From: CG2-30-40-21 sp043806395
GTDB lineage: Bacteria; UBA9089; CG2-30-40-21
Length of the DNA: 15,067 bases
Assembly: GCA_043806395.1 (NCBI GenBank)
Contig: JAZDHC010000087.1
Span: 1-15,067, forward strand
Direction of reading: 5' to 3'
In this document: piece by piece, positions 1 through 8,804 of the stretch
Layout of the letters: each line of letters begins with the position of its first letter
How positions within the stretch are numbered: the stretch's first letter is position 1
Translations under genes and position numbers: made by a program
Notes under the pieces: generated by a model
Database searches by the model: none
Seen by the model: the letters and a program-made list of their open reading frames with translations, nothing else
Told to the model about the DNA's origin: nothing

Positions 1-66
1 CCCCTTGTGGGTGTCCGTCTGTTGATTATCCGTTGCATTTGTGACCGTTTGGTGCGTTTTACGGAC

Positions 67-108
67 AGGGACGAGCCCCCTGCCTTCGCAGGGGCAGGCT
101 CTGTCCCT
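67..108. repeat. GC-rich imperfect palindrome (hairpin)
   Basis: AGGGAC at 67-72 pairs with GTCCCT at 103-108, and the inner arms CCCTGC (78-83) and GCAGGG (88-93) close on a CTTC loop, with a few bulges between. It is far richer in G+C than the AT-rich flanks. A short TGTCCGT (12-18) and ACGGACA (61-67) form a further inverted pair outside it. It sits immediately upstream of a stop (127-129) in the frame of the Ig-like gene that follows, so it looks like a dispersed palindromic element that landed in or replaced the 5' part of that gene. Bases 1-60 show no recognisable coding sequence in any frame. Confidence 0.7.
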
Positions 109-129
109 ACGACAATTTTAGTTCCGTAA

Positions 130-1167
130 CAACCTGTCGAGGCAAATACAGGCAGCCAAACTGTTGTTTTTACGGTTATAGATAAAGCAGGAAATATCGC
201 TACTGCTACTATTATATTTGTTCAGGATAATACACCGCCTATTGTAGATATTACTGGAGTTACTGCTCCGCATTATGACCAGGATGGGATTGCGACAAAT
301 ACTACTGGTAACTGGTATGACCAGGAGAAATTGACTTCTGGATTTAGTGGGACATTTACTGTTAACGATGCTGAGGCTGGTTTGTGTAATGGCACGCTTA
401 CTTTTGATCATTCAGTTGGTACTGATCAGGAAATTAATTGTGGTACTGGTGGGACATTTACAGTTACAGGTGTCAATGATGATGCAGATGGAACAATTAC
501 TGTAACTCTTGCTATGAGGGATAATGTTGGTAATATAGGGACGGATTCGTTGGTTATCAGGTTTGATAATACAGTACCTATTATATCAAATGATGGATGG
601 TGGGAAAATAATGATTTTATGTATACTGATAGTAACAAGAAAAATCTATGGTTTAGTGATTTAATGAAAGCATCCGGAGTAAATATAAAAATAGTTGGTA
701 GTTCCACTGATAATGGTGCAGGTTTACAAAAAGCTGTTTTTTCGAATGAACCATCTTTAGCGGAGAATCATTCTGGTGACGATAGTACTCCTGCGGATTG
801 GATGGTAGGGTATTATAATATTATAAATGCAAGTACTGCTACTGATAGCCCTGCGATAGTCACCATTTATGACAATGTAGGCAATTTTGCTACGGTGGCT
901 TATAACTATTATGAAGATTTGGAATTCAAAGGTACGATTACGGTAAATACTGCGGATAATCTTTGGTTTGCTACACTTACACCTACTGTTGATGTGGATT
1001 TTTCTGAGGAATTGGGATTGGGTAGTGGATGGTATGGAGTTAATGGCACTACCAATTTGCAGCAAATCTTTTCTGATGTCTCAGGTACTTCGGTAACGGA
1101 TAATTTCAAGATGGGTACACTCAATGAGGGTACAAATACTGTCTACTTTAAGGTAACTAACAATTGA
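130..1167 (+). pseudogene. Ig-like repeat surface protein, 5'-truncated fragment
   Basis: This frame is open from 130 after a TAA at 127-129. A TTG at 331 is the first conventional start, but typical Ig-like sequence already runs upstream of it (for example TVIDKAGNIATATI at about 160-210), so the true start lies outside the window or was lost. The fragment holds about three beta-rich domains with the recurring endings 'DKAGN', 'DNVGN' and 'DNTPP/DNTVP', as in bacterial extracellular Ig/fibronectin-like adhesin or S-layer-associated proteins. There is no signal peptide and no RBS. It stops at a TGA (1165-1167) in the middle of the motif 'NTVYFKVTN', while the neighbouring frame continues with the same type of sequence from 1157. 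That indicates a frameshift within one original gene. The substrate and function are unknown. Confidence 0.7.
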
Positions 1168-1252
1168 CTTTGATGCATTTTGGGGTACTGGCACTCTTTT
1201 CCCTACAGTAGCGGCAGGTGATATTATTACTCCTTCAGGTAGCATAACCGAT

Positions 1253-4200
1253 TTGGTTGGTAATCCAATTACAGGGACAATTGCAATAACAGGTAGTTTT
1301 GATGAAGATAAAGTAGCTCCAAATTCTCCCATAAATTTGATAGCTAATTACTATAATCCCAGTCCTTGGGCAACTAATTCTGTTACTTTTCGCATAGATC
1401 GGGATAACCCAGAAGCTGGTATTAAGGGTGCATGGTATAAACTTGGCGGTACGCCAACTACATCTACTGATGGATCATTCAGTGAAAGTAGTCCATTTTA
1501 TGTTAATGTTACAGGAGAAGGTATTTACCCGCTTTATGTCTGGTTAGAAGATAGCTCTAGCAATAAAGATCATAACAGTGCGTCCGTAGTAGATTTGCGC
1601 TACGACCCTACCCCCCCATCCTTGCCAGCAACCCCCACAGCCAATGGCTCAAATCCAAGCCCCTGGACAGGCACCCCTACATTTACCATAAATTGGGAGA
1701 ATCCAACAGATACATTTGGCATAAAAGGTGCATGGTATAAGGTAGGGACTACTGCACCTACTACTCCTACTGATGGGATATTTGCAGGCACAGGAACAAA
1801 ACCAATTTCTGTTAATGTTGCAGAATCAGGTTTTTCAGGGACAAAAACAGTGTTTCTCTGGCTTGAAGATAATGCAGGTAATATAAGTACTAAAACTGTT
1901 ACAGTATTTTTAAGATATGATACATCTTCTCCTGCTGGACCAGGCACGCTAACAGCAGATGGTTCAAACACAATCCCATGGAAAGGCACGACTACGCCTT
2001 TTGAGATAAATTGGACAGATTCACAAGATGATTCAGGGATAAAAGGTGCATGGTATAAACTCGATAATTCACCAATTTCATCTATTGACGGAAGTTATAC
2101 TACAAATCACTCATTTTTTATTGGTACTCCAACTGCTGGAACACAAGGGACTCGTGGGCTATATGTCTGGTTAGAAGATAATGTTGGGAATAAAGATAAA
2201 GATAAAACAATGAGCGTAATCCTACGCTACGATTTAACCCCACCTGCTCCACCGACTGGTGTAGAGGATAATGTAGCATCTTGGAATCCCTACGGTACCC
2301 CCACATTTCACTGGGGCACTGCTACTGATATCAGCGGTATACTTTATTATGAGTATGGTACAGGTAGTATAAAAATAGGGACTACTGCTAATACAAGCAT
2401 TACATTGCCATCACAATCAAATGGCACCCATACATTCTATGTCAAGGCAGTAAATGGTTCTTTATTGATCAGCGATTCTGCAACACATACCTGCTATATC
2501 GATACCACACCGCCAGGGACTGTTACTGGTGTGGCAGGTATTGGAACTTGGTCAGCAACTAATATGCCGACATTTAATTGGGCATCTGCAACGAATACAG
2601 TTAGTGGGATAATTGGCTATAGATATCGCATTGACGGAATACCAACAGATACAATTGGAACAGCTACTGATACCGCTACTACCACAGTTACCTTCGGCAC
2701 TCAATCTGATGGTACTCATATATTTTATGTTTGTGCAGTAACTGGTGCAGGAAGATCTGGTGTTGTAGGCAGCTTTACATTTTATATCGATACTACCAAC
2801 CCGGGGACACCAACTATTTCTTCTCCAACGCATCAATCGGCTGTTTGGACAGCGAATAATAACCCTGGTTTTAATTGGGGAGCAAATGATATGAGTGGAA
2901 TAATAGGTTATAGCTATCTTCTTGACCAAACTATTACAACTACACCAGATACAAATTCAGAAGGAACTAATACTACGATTTCGTATACTGGTAAGTCTAA
3001 TGGGATATGGTATTTTCATCTTAGAGCACAAAATGGTGCCGGGTTATGGAGTGATCCTACACATTATCAGATTAATATAGATGTAAATTCACCAAGTAAT
3101 CCTACTGCTGCTATTGCCTGGATAAATAGTAGTAAACAAGGAACAATAACGGATAAAGTTTGGCAAAAAGTGGATAATAACCCATATTTTGAATGGTATA
3201 ATGCAAATGATGGTTTTGGGTCTGGAATAAAGCAATATAAAATATATTGGGGACCAAATGAACTAGGGTTACCAGAGGGAATACGAGGTACTAATACCTA
3301 CGATTCAGTAGAGCTTAATGTTCCTTCCTGCCAGATATATTATTTAAGAATACAGACAGAGGACAATGTAGGCAATTTGAGCACAGCAACGACAATATTT
3401 ACATTTCAATACGATAGTACTTCACCTGCTAATCCGACGAGTACTACTTGTTATCTTTCGGAAGGAACAACTACTACTGTAACTGATGGTGCTTGGCAAA
3501 ATGATTCAAGGACACCATATTTTGTTTGGAGTGGTGCCAATGATCAAGATGCTACATACGGAACTGGGTCAGGAATAGCAGGATATACTTTTTATTGGGG
3601 GCAAGATAGTAATGGAGAGCCAGGAACTGCTTCAATAGAATTATCTGGAGCTACTTACTCTGTAACAACACCAGTAGGGACATTAACCACTAATTATTTA
3701 AGAATAAGGACAAAAGATAAATTGGATAATTGGAGTGAGGCAAAAACAATATTTACCTTTAAGTATGATGATACACCACCTAAAAACCCTAATCCTCCTG
3801 CAACTGCTTATCCGTATGAAGGAACTACCACTACTATACTTAATAATATCTGGCAGAATGAATTTAGAACACCCTATTTTGTTTGGAGTGGTGCAGAAGA
3901 TTCAGGGGCAGGGATAGCAGGTTATTTTGTGTATTGGGGCAATTCAAAAGATGGAGAACCAAAAACAGGCACAACACCAGAACAAACAGGTGCTACTTAT
4001 TCAGTAACTACGCCTGTAGCTACATTAACTTCGTACTATCTTCGTGTAAGAACAATAGATAGAATAAGTAATTATAGTACTGCAACTACTTTATTTACCT
4101 TTCAGTACGGTGCGGCTGGACCTTCTGCACCAGGCACAATTACTGCAAATAGTCAAAATCCCAGTCCATGGAACTCTACAGGAGGATTTACGATAAACTG

Positions 4201-5317
4201 GGAAAATCCATACCATCCTATTGGAATAAAAACAGGTGCGTGGTATAAATTAGATAGTCCACCAACATCAGGTGCGGATGGCAATTGGGTATCAACTAAA
4301 CCATTTAATGTGCAAGCAACAAAAGAAAATGCTCAGATACTCTATCTCTGGCTTGAGGATGAAACGGGTAATAAGAATTATCAAAACTATGGCACGATAA
4401 CTCTTAGATATGACCACACACCACCAATTCCACCAACTTCTATTGTTGGATGGACAGATGGCAGTGAAACTACAAAAATAGAAGATAATGTTTGGCAAAA
4501 ACTTACTAAAAGACCATACTTTGAGTGGTCAGGAGCGACAGATGGTTCAGGCTCAGGAATAGAAAGATACTATGTGTATTTGGGGAAAACATCTAACGCA
4601 GACCCAGAAGCAGACAGGGGTACATCAACTTATTATCAAACACAAGATGATACTGTGGCAGGAAGTCTTTATTATTTAAGGATAAAGATAAAAGATACCG
4701 TTGGTAATATAAGTACCGCGATAACAATATTTAACTATAAATATGACGATGCTCCTCCAAAACAACCAGGAACTGCTTCCTGTTGGGAGAGTTCTGATAG
4801 AAAATCTATTTTACCTTATAATGAATATCATAGTGTAGACCAGGACCCGTATTTTGAATGGGAGACTACAGATGAACATTCAGGTGTAGCGGGCTATGCG
4901 GTGTATTGGGGCACGGATACAACTGGTGAGCCAGGAACTACTACGGAAATAAGTGGTATTCATGGTAGCTATACAATCACAGAAAAAGTTGGGACTTATT
5001 CAACTACTTACTTAAGAGTAAGAGTAGTAGATAATGTAGGTAACTGGAGTGAAGCAAAAACTATATTTATATTTCAATATGCCGGAATACCTCCTAAGTC
5101 ACCAATAAACCTTAAAGCAAAGGGAGATAATCCAAGTCCATGGACATCTGAACAGCAATTTGTTATAACTTGGGAAGTTCCTTCTCATCTGAGAACAATA
5201 AATGTTTTTTACTATAAGATTGGGACTATATCGCCTACCTATAAGGAAGATTATATAAGTAAGACAAGTGGAACACTTACTAATACTGGTTCCTGTACTG
5301 TTTCTATTGCTTGTTAG
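1253..5317 (+). CDS. Large Ig-like repeat surface protein, partial at both ends
   Basis: This is an open frame of at least 1354 codons. It is open from 1157, and the TTG at 1253 is only a nominal start without an RBS. It codes for 12 complete modules of about 90-115 residues plus one cut short. Type A carries 'NPSPW...GAWYK...LWLEDNAGN...LRYD' (about 1316-2250, 4120-4430 and, truncated, 5097-5314). Type B carries 'PTFNW...GTHTFYV...YIDTTPP' (about 2250-3090). Type C carries 'WQ...PYFEWSGA...YYLRIRTKDNVGN...FTFQYDDTPP' (about 3090-4120 and 4430-5096). The folds resemble Ig/FN3-like domains of secreted giant proteins, probably on the cell surface. There is no signal peptide, anchor or secretion signal in the window. 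The last type A module ends after 'CTVSIAC', before its expected 'LWLEDxxGN' half, where PorV-like sequence begins in another frame. It is likely a pseudogene derivative. Confidence 0.75.
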   Translation: MVGNPITGTIAITGSFDEDKVAPNSPINLIANYYNPSPWATNSVTFRIDRDNPEAGIKGAWYKLGGTPTTSTDGSFSESSPFYVNVTGEGIYPLYVWLEDSSSNKDHNSASVVDLRYDPTPPSLPATPTANGSNPSPWTGTPTFTINWENPTDTFGIKGAWYKVGTTAPTTPTDGIFAGTGTKPISVNVAESGFSGTKTVFLWLEDNAGNISTKTVTVFLRYDTSSPAGPGTLTADGSNTIPWKGTTTPFEINWTDSQDDSGIKGAWYKLDNSPISSIDGSYTTNHSFFIGTPTAGTQGTRGLYVWLEDNVGNKDKDKTMSVILRYDLTPPAPPTGVEDNVASWNPYGTPTFHWGTATDISGILYYEYGTGSIKIGTTANTSITLPSQSNGTHTFYVKAVNGSLLISDSATHTCYIDTTPPGTVTGVAGIGTWSATNMPTFNWASATNTVSGIIGYRYRIDGIPTDTIGTATDTATTTVTFGTQSDGTHIFYVCAVTGAGRSGVVGSFTFYIDTTNPGTPTISSPTHQSAVWTANNNPGFNWGANDMSGIIGYSYLLDQTITTTPDTNSEGTNTTISYTGKSNGIWYFHLRAQNGAGLWSDPTHYQINIDVNSPSNPTAAIAWINSSKQGTITDKVWQKVDNNPYFEWYNANDGFGSGIKQYKIYWGPNELGLPEGIRGTNTYDSVELNVPSCQIYYLRIQTEDNVGNLSTATTIFTFQYDSTSPANPTSTTCYLSEGTTTTVTDGAWQNDSRTPYFVWSGANDQDATYGTGSGIAGYTFYWGQDSNGEPGTASIELSGATYSVTTPVGTLTTNYLRIRTKDKLDNWSEAKTIFTFKYDDTPPKNPNPPATAYPYEGTTTTILNNIWQNEFRTPYFVWSGAEDSGAGIAGYFVYWGNSKDGEPKTGTTPEQTGATYSVTTPVATLTSYYLRVRTIDRISNYSTATTLFTFQYGAAGPSAPGTITANSQNPSPWNSTGGFTINWENPYHPIGIKTGAWYKLDSPPTSGADGNWVSTKPFNVQATKENAQILYLWLEDETGNKNYQNYGTITLRYDHTPPIPPTSIVGWTDGSETTKIEDNVWQKLTKRPYFEWSGATDGSGSGIERYYVYLGKTSNADPEADRGTSTYYQTQDDTVAGSLYYLRIKIKDTVGNISTAITIFNYKYDDAPPKQPGTASCWESSDRKSILPYNEYHSVDQDPYFEWETTDEHSGVAGYAVYWGTDTTGEPGTTTEISGIHGSYTITEKVGTYSTTYLRVRVVDNVGNWSEAKTIFIFQYAGIPPKSPINLKAKGDNPSPWTSEQQFVITWEVPSHLRTINVFYYKIGTISPTYKEDYISKTSGTLTNTGSCTVSIAC

Positions 5318-5913
5318 CTTATGCCAGAGAGATATTCTCAGAGATATTTTCAGTTGGAGGTAACTTAAAATATATTATCCATAGTTTTGATACCTACTCA
5401 GGCAAAGGGCTTGGGATGGATATTGGATTTTTAGCTGATGTATCCTCTATCTTCGAAAAAAAGGATAAACCTATTTTATGGGTTATCAGAGATGCAAAGA
5501 TGGGGCTTTGCATTAAGTCTAATTTTGCCAAAAAATGGGAAACCGGATCCAAAGACAATGGCTCTGTCTCTGGAGAATTAGGCGTATCTTTTAATACCAC
5601 TTCAAAAGAAAAAGAGGATACTATTTGTTGGTTATGGGCATGCTCGTTAGAACAAGGAAAAGGAAGACCTATAATCGCTCATCTTGGCACAGAACTCCAG
5701 CTTTATGAGAAAATATTAGCATTGAGGGCTGGGATTAATAACTGGTACCTTGAGAATAGATACTCGCAATTGGAAATTGAGAAGTTAAATTATAACCGTA
5801 ATGTATCTGTTGGTTTAGGTGCTAATCTTAACATGTTTCAGATTGATTATGTACTTATTTCAGAGAGCAGTTCCTGTTCAACCTCAGGATTATCTGCCAA
5901 TACCCCTGCATAA
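5311..5913 (+). pseudogene. PorV/PorQ-like outer-membrane barrel protein, N-terminally truncated
   Basis: The nominal start is a TTG at 5311, with no RBS; the frame is open from 5284. The sequence begins inside a beta-barrel: 'LAYARE...SVGGNLKYI', then 'SGKGLGMDIGFL', 'GLCIKSNFAKKWETG', 'GELGVSF', 'HLGTELQLYEKILALRAGI' and 'VSVGLGANLNMFQIDYVLI'. These fit consecutive strands of the PorV/PorQ (UPF0164-like) outer-membrane family. Family members are usually over 300 residues with a signal peptide; here the signal peptide and the first strands are missing. The C-terminus is also abnormal: after 'IDYVLI' it ends in a Ser-rich tail instead of the usual strand ending in an aromatic residue. A 12-bp tandem duplication at 5328-5351 gives the repeated residues EIFSEIFS. 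Family assignment is from motif memory, not a search. A functional product is unlikely. Confidence 0.62.
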
Positions 5914-5936
5914 CCAGAATTCCTCAATTACGGACA

Positions 5937-8267
5937 TTATGGAGCATTCTTCATCATTTTCAACAATCCTTTCACATACTCATCATCTGGCTTTAACTCC
6001 AGCACCCTTTCAAATTCCTTCCTTGCCTCTTTTTTCATCCCCTTTTGATAGTAAATAGAGCCAAGATTTTTATGAATATCCATATTTTCCGGGTCCCTCT
6101 TCAATATCTCCTGAAACGCCTTAATTGTTTCATCAATCATCCCCTTCTTATAATAAGATTCAGCCTGTTTCAGATACCTTTCTGTGCCTTTGCTGTATTT
6201 TTCATCTGCCTCAAGAACCTTTTCCTGCTTGCCTAAAATAGTATAGACCCTCTTCAGATTCATTAATGCTGAGGGGTGTTTAGGGTCGCATTCCAGGGTT
6301 TTTTCAAACATCTTGACAGATTCCTGCCATCGTTTTTGATTGGCGTAGAGAGTACCGAGATTATTATAAGCATTAAGATAACCCTTTTCCAGACTAATTG
6401 TTTTTTTGTACGACTCTTCAGCCTTTTTTTCTTCACCAATCAGGGAATAGACCATACCCAGATTAAAATATGAGCCCTCGTCCTTGTGAATAAATCTTAA
6501 AAGCAGATGACTACCGTCAAGTACCTTTTTAACCCATATCTGCCTGTTTGGAACATCATTATTTGCTCTTTCCACATAGATGCTGTTTAATACCTTCCAG
6601 TAGCATGTTTCATAAGGGAAAATTTTAACCGCTTTTTCTAAATAGGGGATAGCTTCAATATATCGTTGCTTTTCCACAAAATCAAATCCCTTTCGATACC
6701 AGATGTCAGCCCGATATGGAATAGTTGCCCAGAACGAAACTACTATTATCCCAACAAACAGGATAGAATAAAGCAGCCATCTTATGGGAGCAAAAGAAAT
6801 TCTCGGCTTATCCTCCCCTGATATTTCAGGACGAATGATAAGCCCTCCTGTAACCATCATCATACCCATAGATGACCAGAAGAGCGACATAATACATATC
6901 AGCCCAAAATTAAATTGGTTTTGGATAAGATACCCCAGTTCACATGCCCCAAGACAGACAAACAAAATCCGGACATCACCAGTAAGTTTGCGACATGTTT
7001 TTAGAAAAACCCAGGCAATGGTGATTAATAGCCAGAGATATATCAAAAGCCCGATTAACCCCCGAGTTACAGCTACATCCAGAAAATCATTGTGTGCTTT
7101 ATCTGTACCTATATTTGCTAATTGCAGGGTATCAAGCCCTATGCCCAGAACAGGATGTTTTTTAATCACCCCAATGGTTGACTTCCACAACCCAATTCGT
7201 CCGCTTCCAGCTGCATCAATAGTAATCTTTTTTTCGGTAATCTCTTGTAAGGAGGTCTCTACCCGTGTCTGCGGAAGCTCAGCCATAAACCTCTTGAGCA
7301 CAGAAGTCTCAGGATTTATCATAAAATAGGTGATAAGGGGTATTAAACAGGCTAAGAGTATATAAAGCCTGCTCTTTTCTTCAAGTATCCTTTGTTTGTC
7401 AGCCATAATCCCAAACAATATTAACCCAAAACTAACCCCAATCGTTGTTGCTCTGGTGTTGGTATAGAAAAAGCCTATCATGATAAGAATAACCGCTGCC
7501 CCATAGTACCATGGTCGTAGCATCTGTACTACAAAAGGAAAAAGTCGGATGAGCATATCTTTCAATTGATGTCCTATCCCTGGTACTTGTTCATTTTTTT
7601 CCTGTTTTTTTCTCTGTTTTCGTGAGATAGTATTTTTGGCACAAGCAACACCCTTGCTGCTTTTGATTAATGTCTGTGATTTTGTGGCAACAATTACCTC
7701 ATTTTTCTTAAAATACATTGCCAGAGCAAAGAAAAAGGCCATGATCAGATAGGTAGAAAGGAAAGGGGCACTGCCAAATGTAGCAAAAACACGGGCACGA
7801 GCAGAAAAGCTCCATGAGAATGCATCATGCCCAAAATGCTGAAAGATACCATAGATGCTCTCAAAAACAGCAATTAAGATCACTGTTTTTATCATTTTCC
7901 TGACAAATGTCCTGTCTGCAAAATTGACGACCAGAAAGTAGAGGCAGATATAACTTGTTATGGCAAACAAGCCTTCATATCGCTTGTAAAATCCAAAAAG
8001 GCTGATACATGGTGACCAGGAGATAATTGTGCAAACAATATTTATCCCCCAGAAGGCAAAGATTGGTATATCCAATGGGGTGCGGACTCTTTGGCAATGC
8101 TGACTGCTTAGCCATTTTATTGCCCAGCAGCCAAGCATGGGGATAACAAAGAGGTAAAGAAGGGTTAGTTTTGCCAGATCAAAGGTGGCATATAATCGCA
8201 GGTCAAACCAGACAGGAATGCAAAAAATCACGCAAAGAAGCAGAAATCGAATAATCTTGTCACACAT
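5937..8267 (-). CDS. O-antigen ligase/polymerase-like membrane protein with C-terminal TPRs (copy 1)
   Basis: This 776-residue protein has two parts. Residues 1-510 contain about a dozen hydrophobic segments typical of the O-antigen ligase/polymerase superfamily (WaaL/Wzy/PglL type). Hallmarks are an Arg in 'NTRATTIG' (about 272) and a His in the periplasmic loop motif 'KAHNDFLDVAVTRG' (His392). A basic Lys/Arg-rich loop lies at about 185-235. After a last membrane helix (about 498-515), residues 518-770 form tandem TPRs ('AYNNLGTLYANQKRW', 'IHKNLGSIYYQKGM'). Such proteins transfer or polymerise lipid-linked glycans at the periplasmic face; the TPRs probably bind a partner. The acceptor is unknown, and no glycosyltransferases are adjacent. 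The ATG at 8267 has TAAGGAA 6 nt upstream. The gene ends 23 bp from the convergent barrel remnant. It is paralogous to the gene at 8805-11294. Confidence 0.85.
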   Translation of the reverse strand: MCDKIIRFLLLCVIFCIPVWFDLRLYATFDLAKLTLLYLFVIPMLGCWAIKWLSSQHCQRVRTPLDIPIFAFWGINIVCTIISWSPCISLFGFYKRYEGLFAITSYICLYFLVVNFADRTFVRKMIKTVILIAVFESIYGIFQHFGHDAFSWSFSARARVFATFGSAPFLSTYLIMAFFFALAMYFKKNEVIVATKSQTLIKSSKGVACAKNTISRKQRKKQEKNEQVPGIGHQLKDMLIRLFPFVVQMLRPWYYGAAVILIMIGFFYTNTRATTIGVSFGLILFGIMADKQRILEEKSRLYILLACLIPLITYFMINPETSVLKRFMAELPQTRVETSLQEITEKKITIDAAGSGRIGLWKSTIGVIKKHPVLGIGLDTLQLANIGTDKAHNDFLDVAVTRGLIGLLIYLWLLITIAWVFLKTCRKLTGDVRILFVCLGACELGYLIQNQFNFGLICIMSLFWSSMGMMMVTGGLIIRPEISGEDKPRISFAPIRWLLYSILFVGIIVVSFWATIPYRADIWYRKGFDFVEKQRYIEAIPYLEKAVKIFPYETCYWKVLNSIYVERANNDVPNRQIWVKKVLDGSHLLLRFIHKDEGSYFNLGMVYSLIGEEKKAEESYKKTISLEKGYLNAYNNLGTLYANQKRWQESVKMFEKTLECDPKHPSALMNLKRVYTILGKQEKVLEADEKYSKGTERYLKQAESYYKKGMIDETIKAFQEILKRDPENMDIHKNLGSIYYQKGMKKEARKEFERVLELKPDDEYVKGLLKMMKNAP

Positions 8268-8287
8268 GGGTTATTCCTTATAACATA

Positions 8288-8796
8288 GTTGATAGGTTAA
8301 ATTAAGATTATCCGCAGATTACGCAGATTACGCAGATTATCAGAAAGATAGAAGAAATATCCGTAACTACTCAGATAAAGGAATTTGCCACAGAGAAACA
8401 GAGGAATTGACAGCAATCAGGAAAAAGAAACCACACTATTCAGCCACGAATTACACGAATGAACACGAATAAGAAGAGAATAACAATTCTGCTGAATTTT
8501 GGAAAAGAAAAATTCGTGTAAATTCGTGTAATTTGTGGCTGAAAATCTCTGTATTCATTTGTAGCTGAGTAGTTACAAATATCCTAACGATATATAACAG
8601 TACAAACAGGTTGTAGCATGTCTCTACCAGAAGGAAGCCCCTCTGGCAATTATCTCTCAATCTGCGTAATCTGCGTAATCTGCGGATATATTCTCTGTTT
8701 CTTGTATCAGCGCCTGCGAAAATTCCACGCTTTATTGAGCAATTACGGTTGAAGGAACACAAATTTATAAACCCATCACCCCATTAACCTATCAAC
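8288..8796. repeat. Nested inverted-repeat block between the two ligase/TPR genes
   Basis: This intergenic stretch (8268-8804) contains no convincing gene. It is built from four correctly nested inverted pairs: 8288-8300 with 8784-8796 (13 nt, exact); 8309-8338 with 8659-8688 (30 nt, exact, made of a CGCAGATTA 9-mer repeated three times); 8357-8374 with 8565-8582 (16 of 18); and 8439-8470 with 8512-8543 (29 of 32, built on ACACGAAT units). The innermost loop is about 41 nt. A smaller hairpin (CCAGA...TCTGG, about 8627-8646) and the motif TTGTAGCATGTCTCTAC (8611-8627), which resembles a common dispersed repeat, lie in the right half. As RNA, the block could fold into a branched long hairpin in the leader of copy 1. 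A MITE-like or composite repeat origin is inferred. Confidence 0.85.
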
Positions 8797-8804
8797 TTTC
8801 TCTT

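Noticed and set aside
2552..2929. 125-codon - strand open frame
   Set aside because: It is a shadow of the Ig-like repeat frame, which has consistent domain motifs on the + strand.
5914..5936. Terminator between the convergent barrel remnant and ligase/TPR copy 1
   Set aside because: The 23-bp gap has no stem-loop or T-run.
6784..7329. 181-codon open frame on the + strand
   Set aside because: It is antisense to the well-supported ligase/TPR copy 1, and its translation has no family-like features.
8308..8690. Short CRISPR or a small coding gene in the intergenic block (an open frame exists at 8451-8762, - strand)
   Set aside because: The repeats are inverted pairs and 9-nt units without spacers. 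The open frame is translated repeat sequence without an RBS or recognisable motifs.
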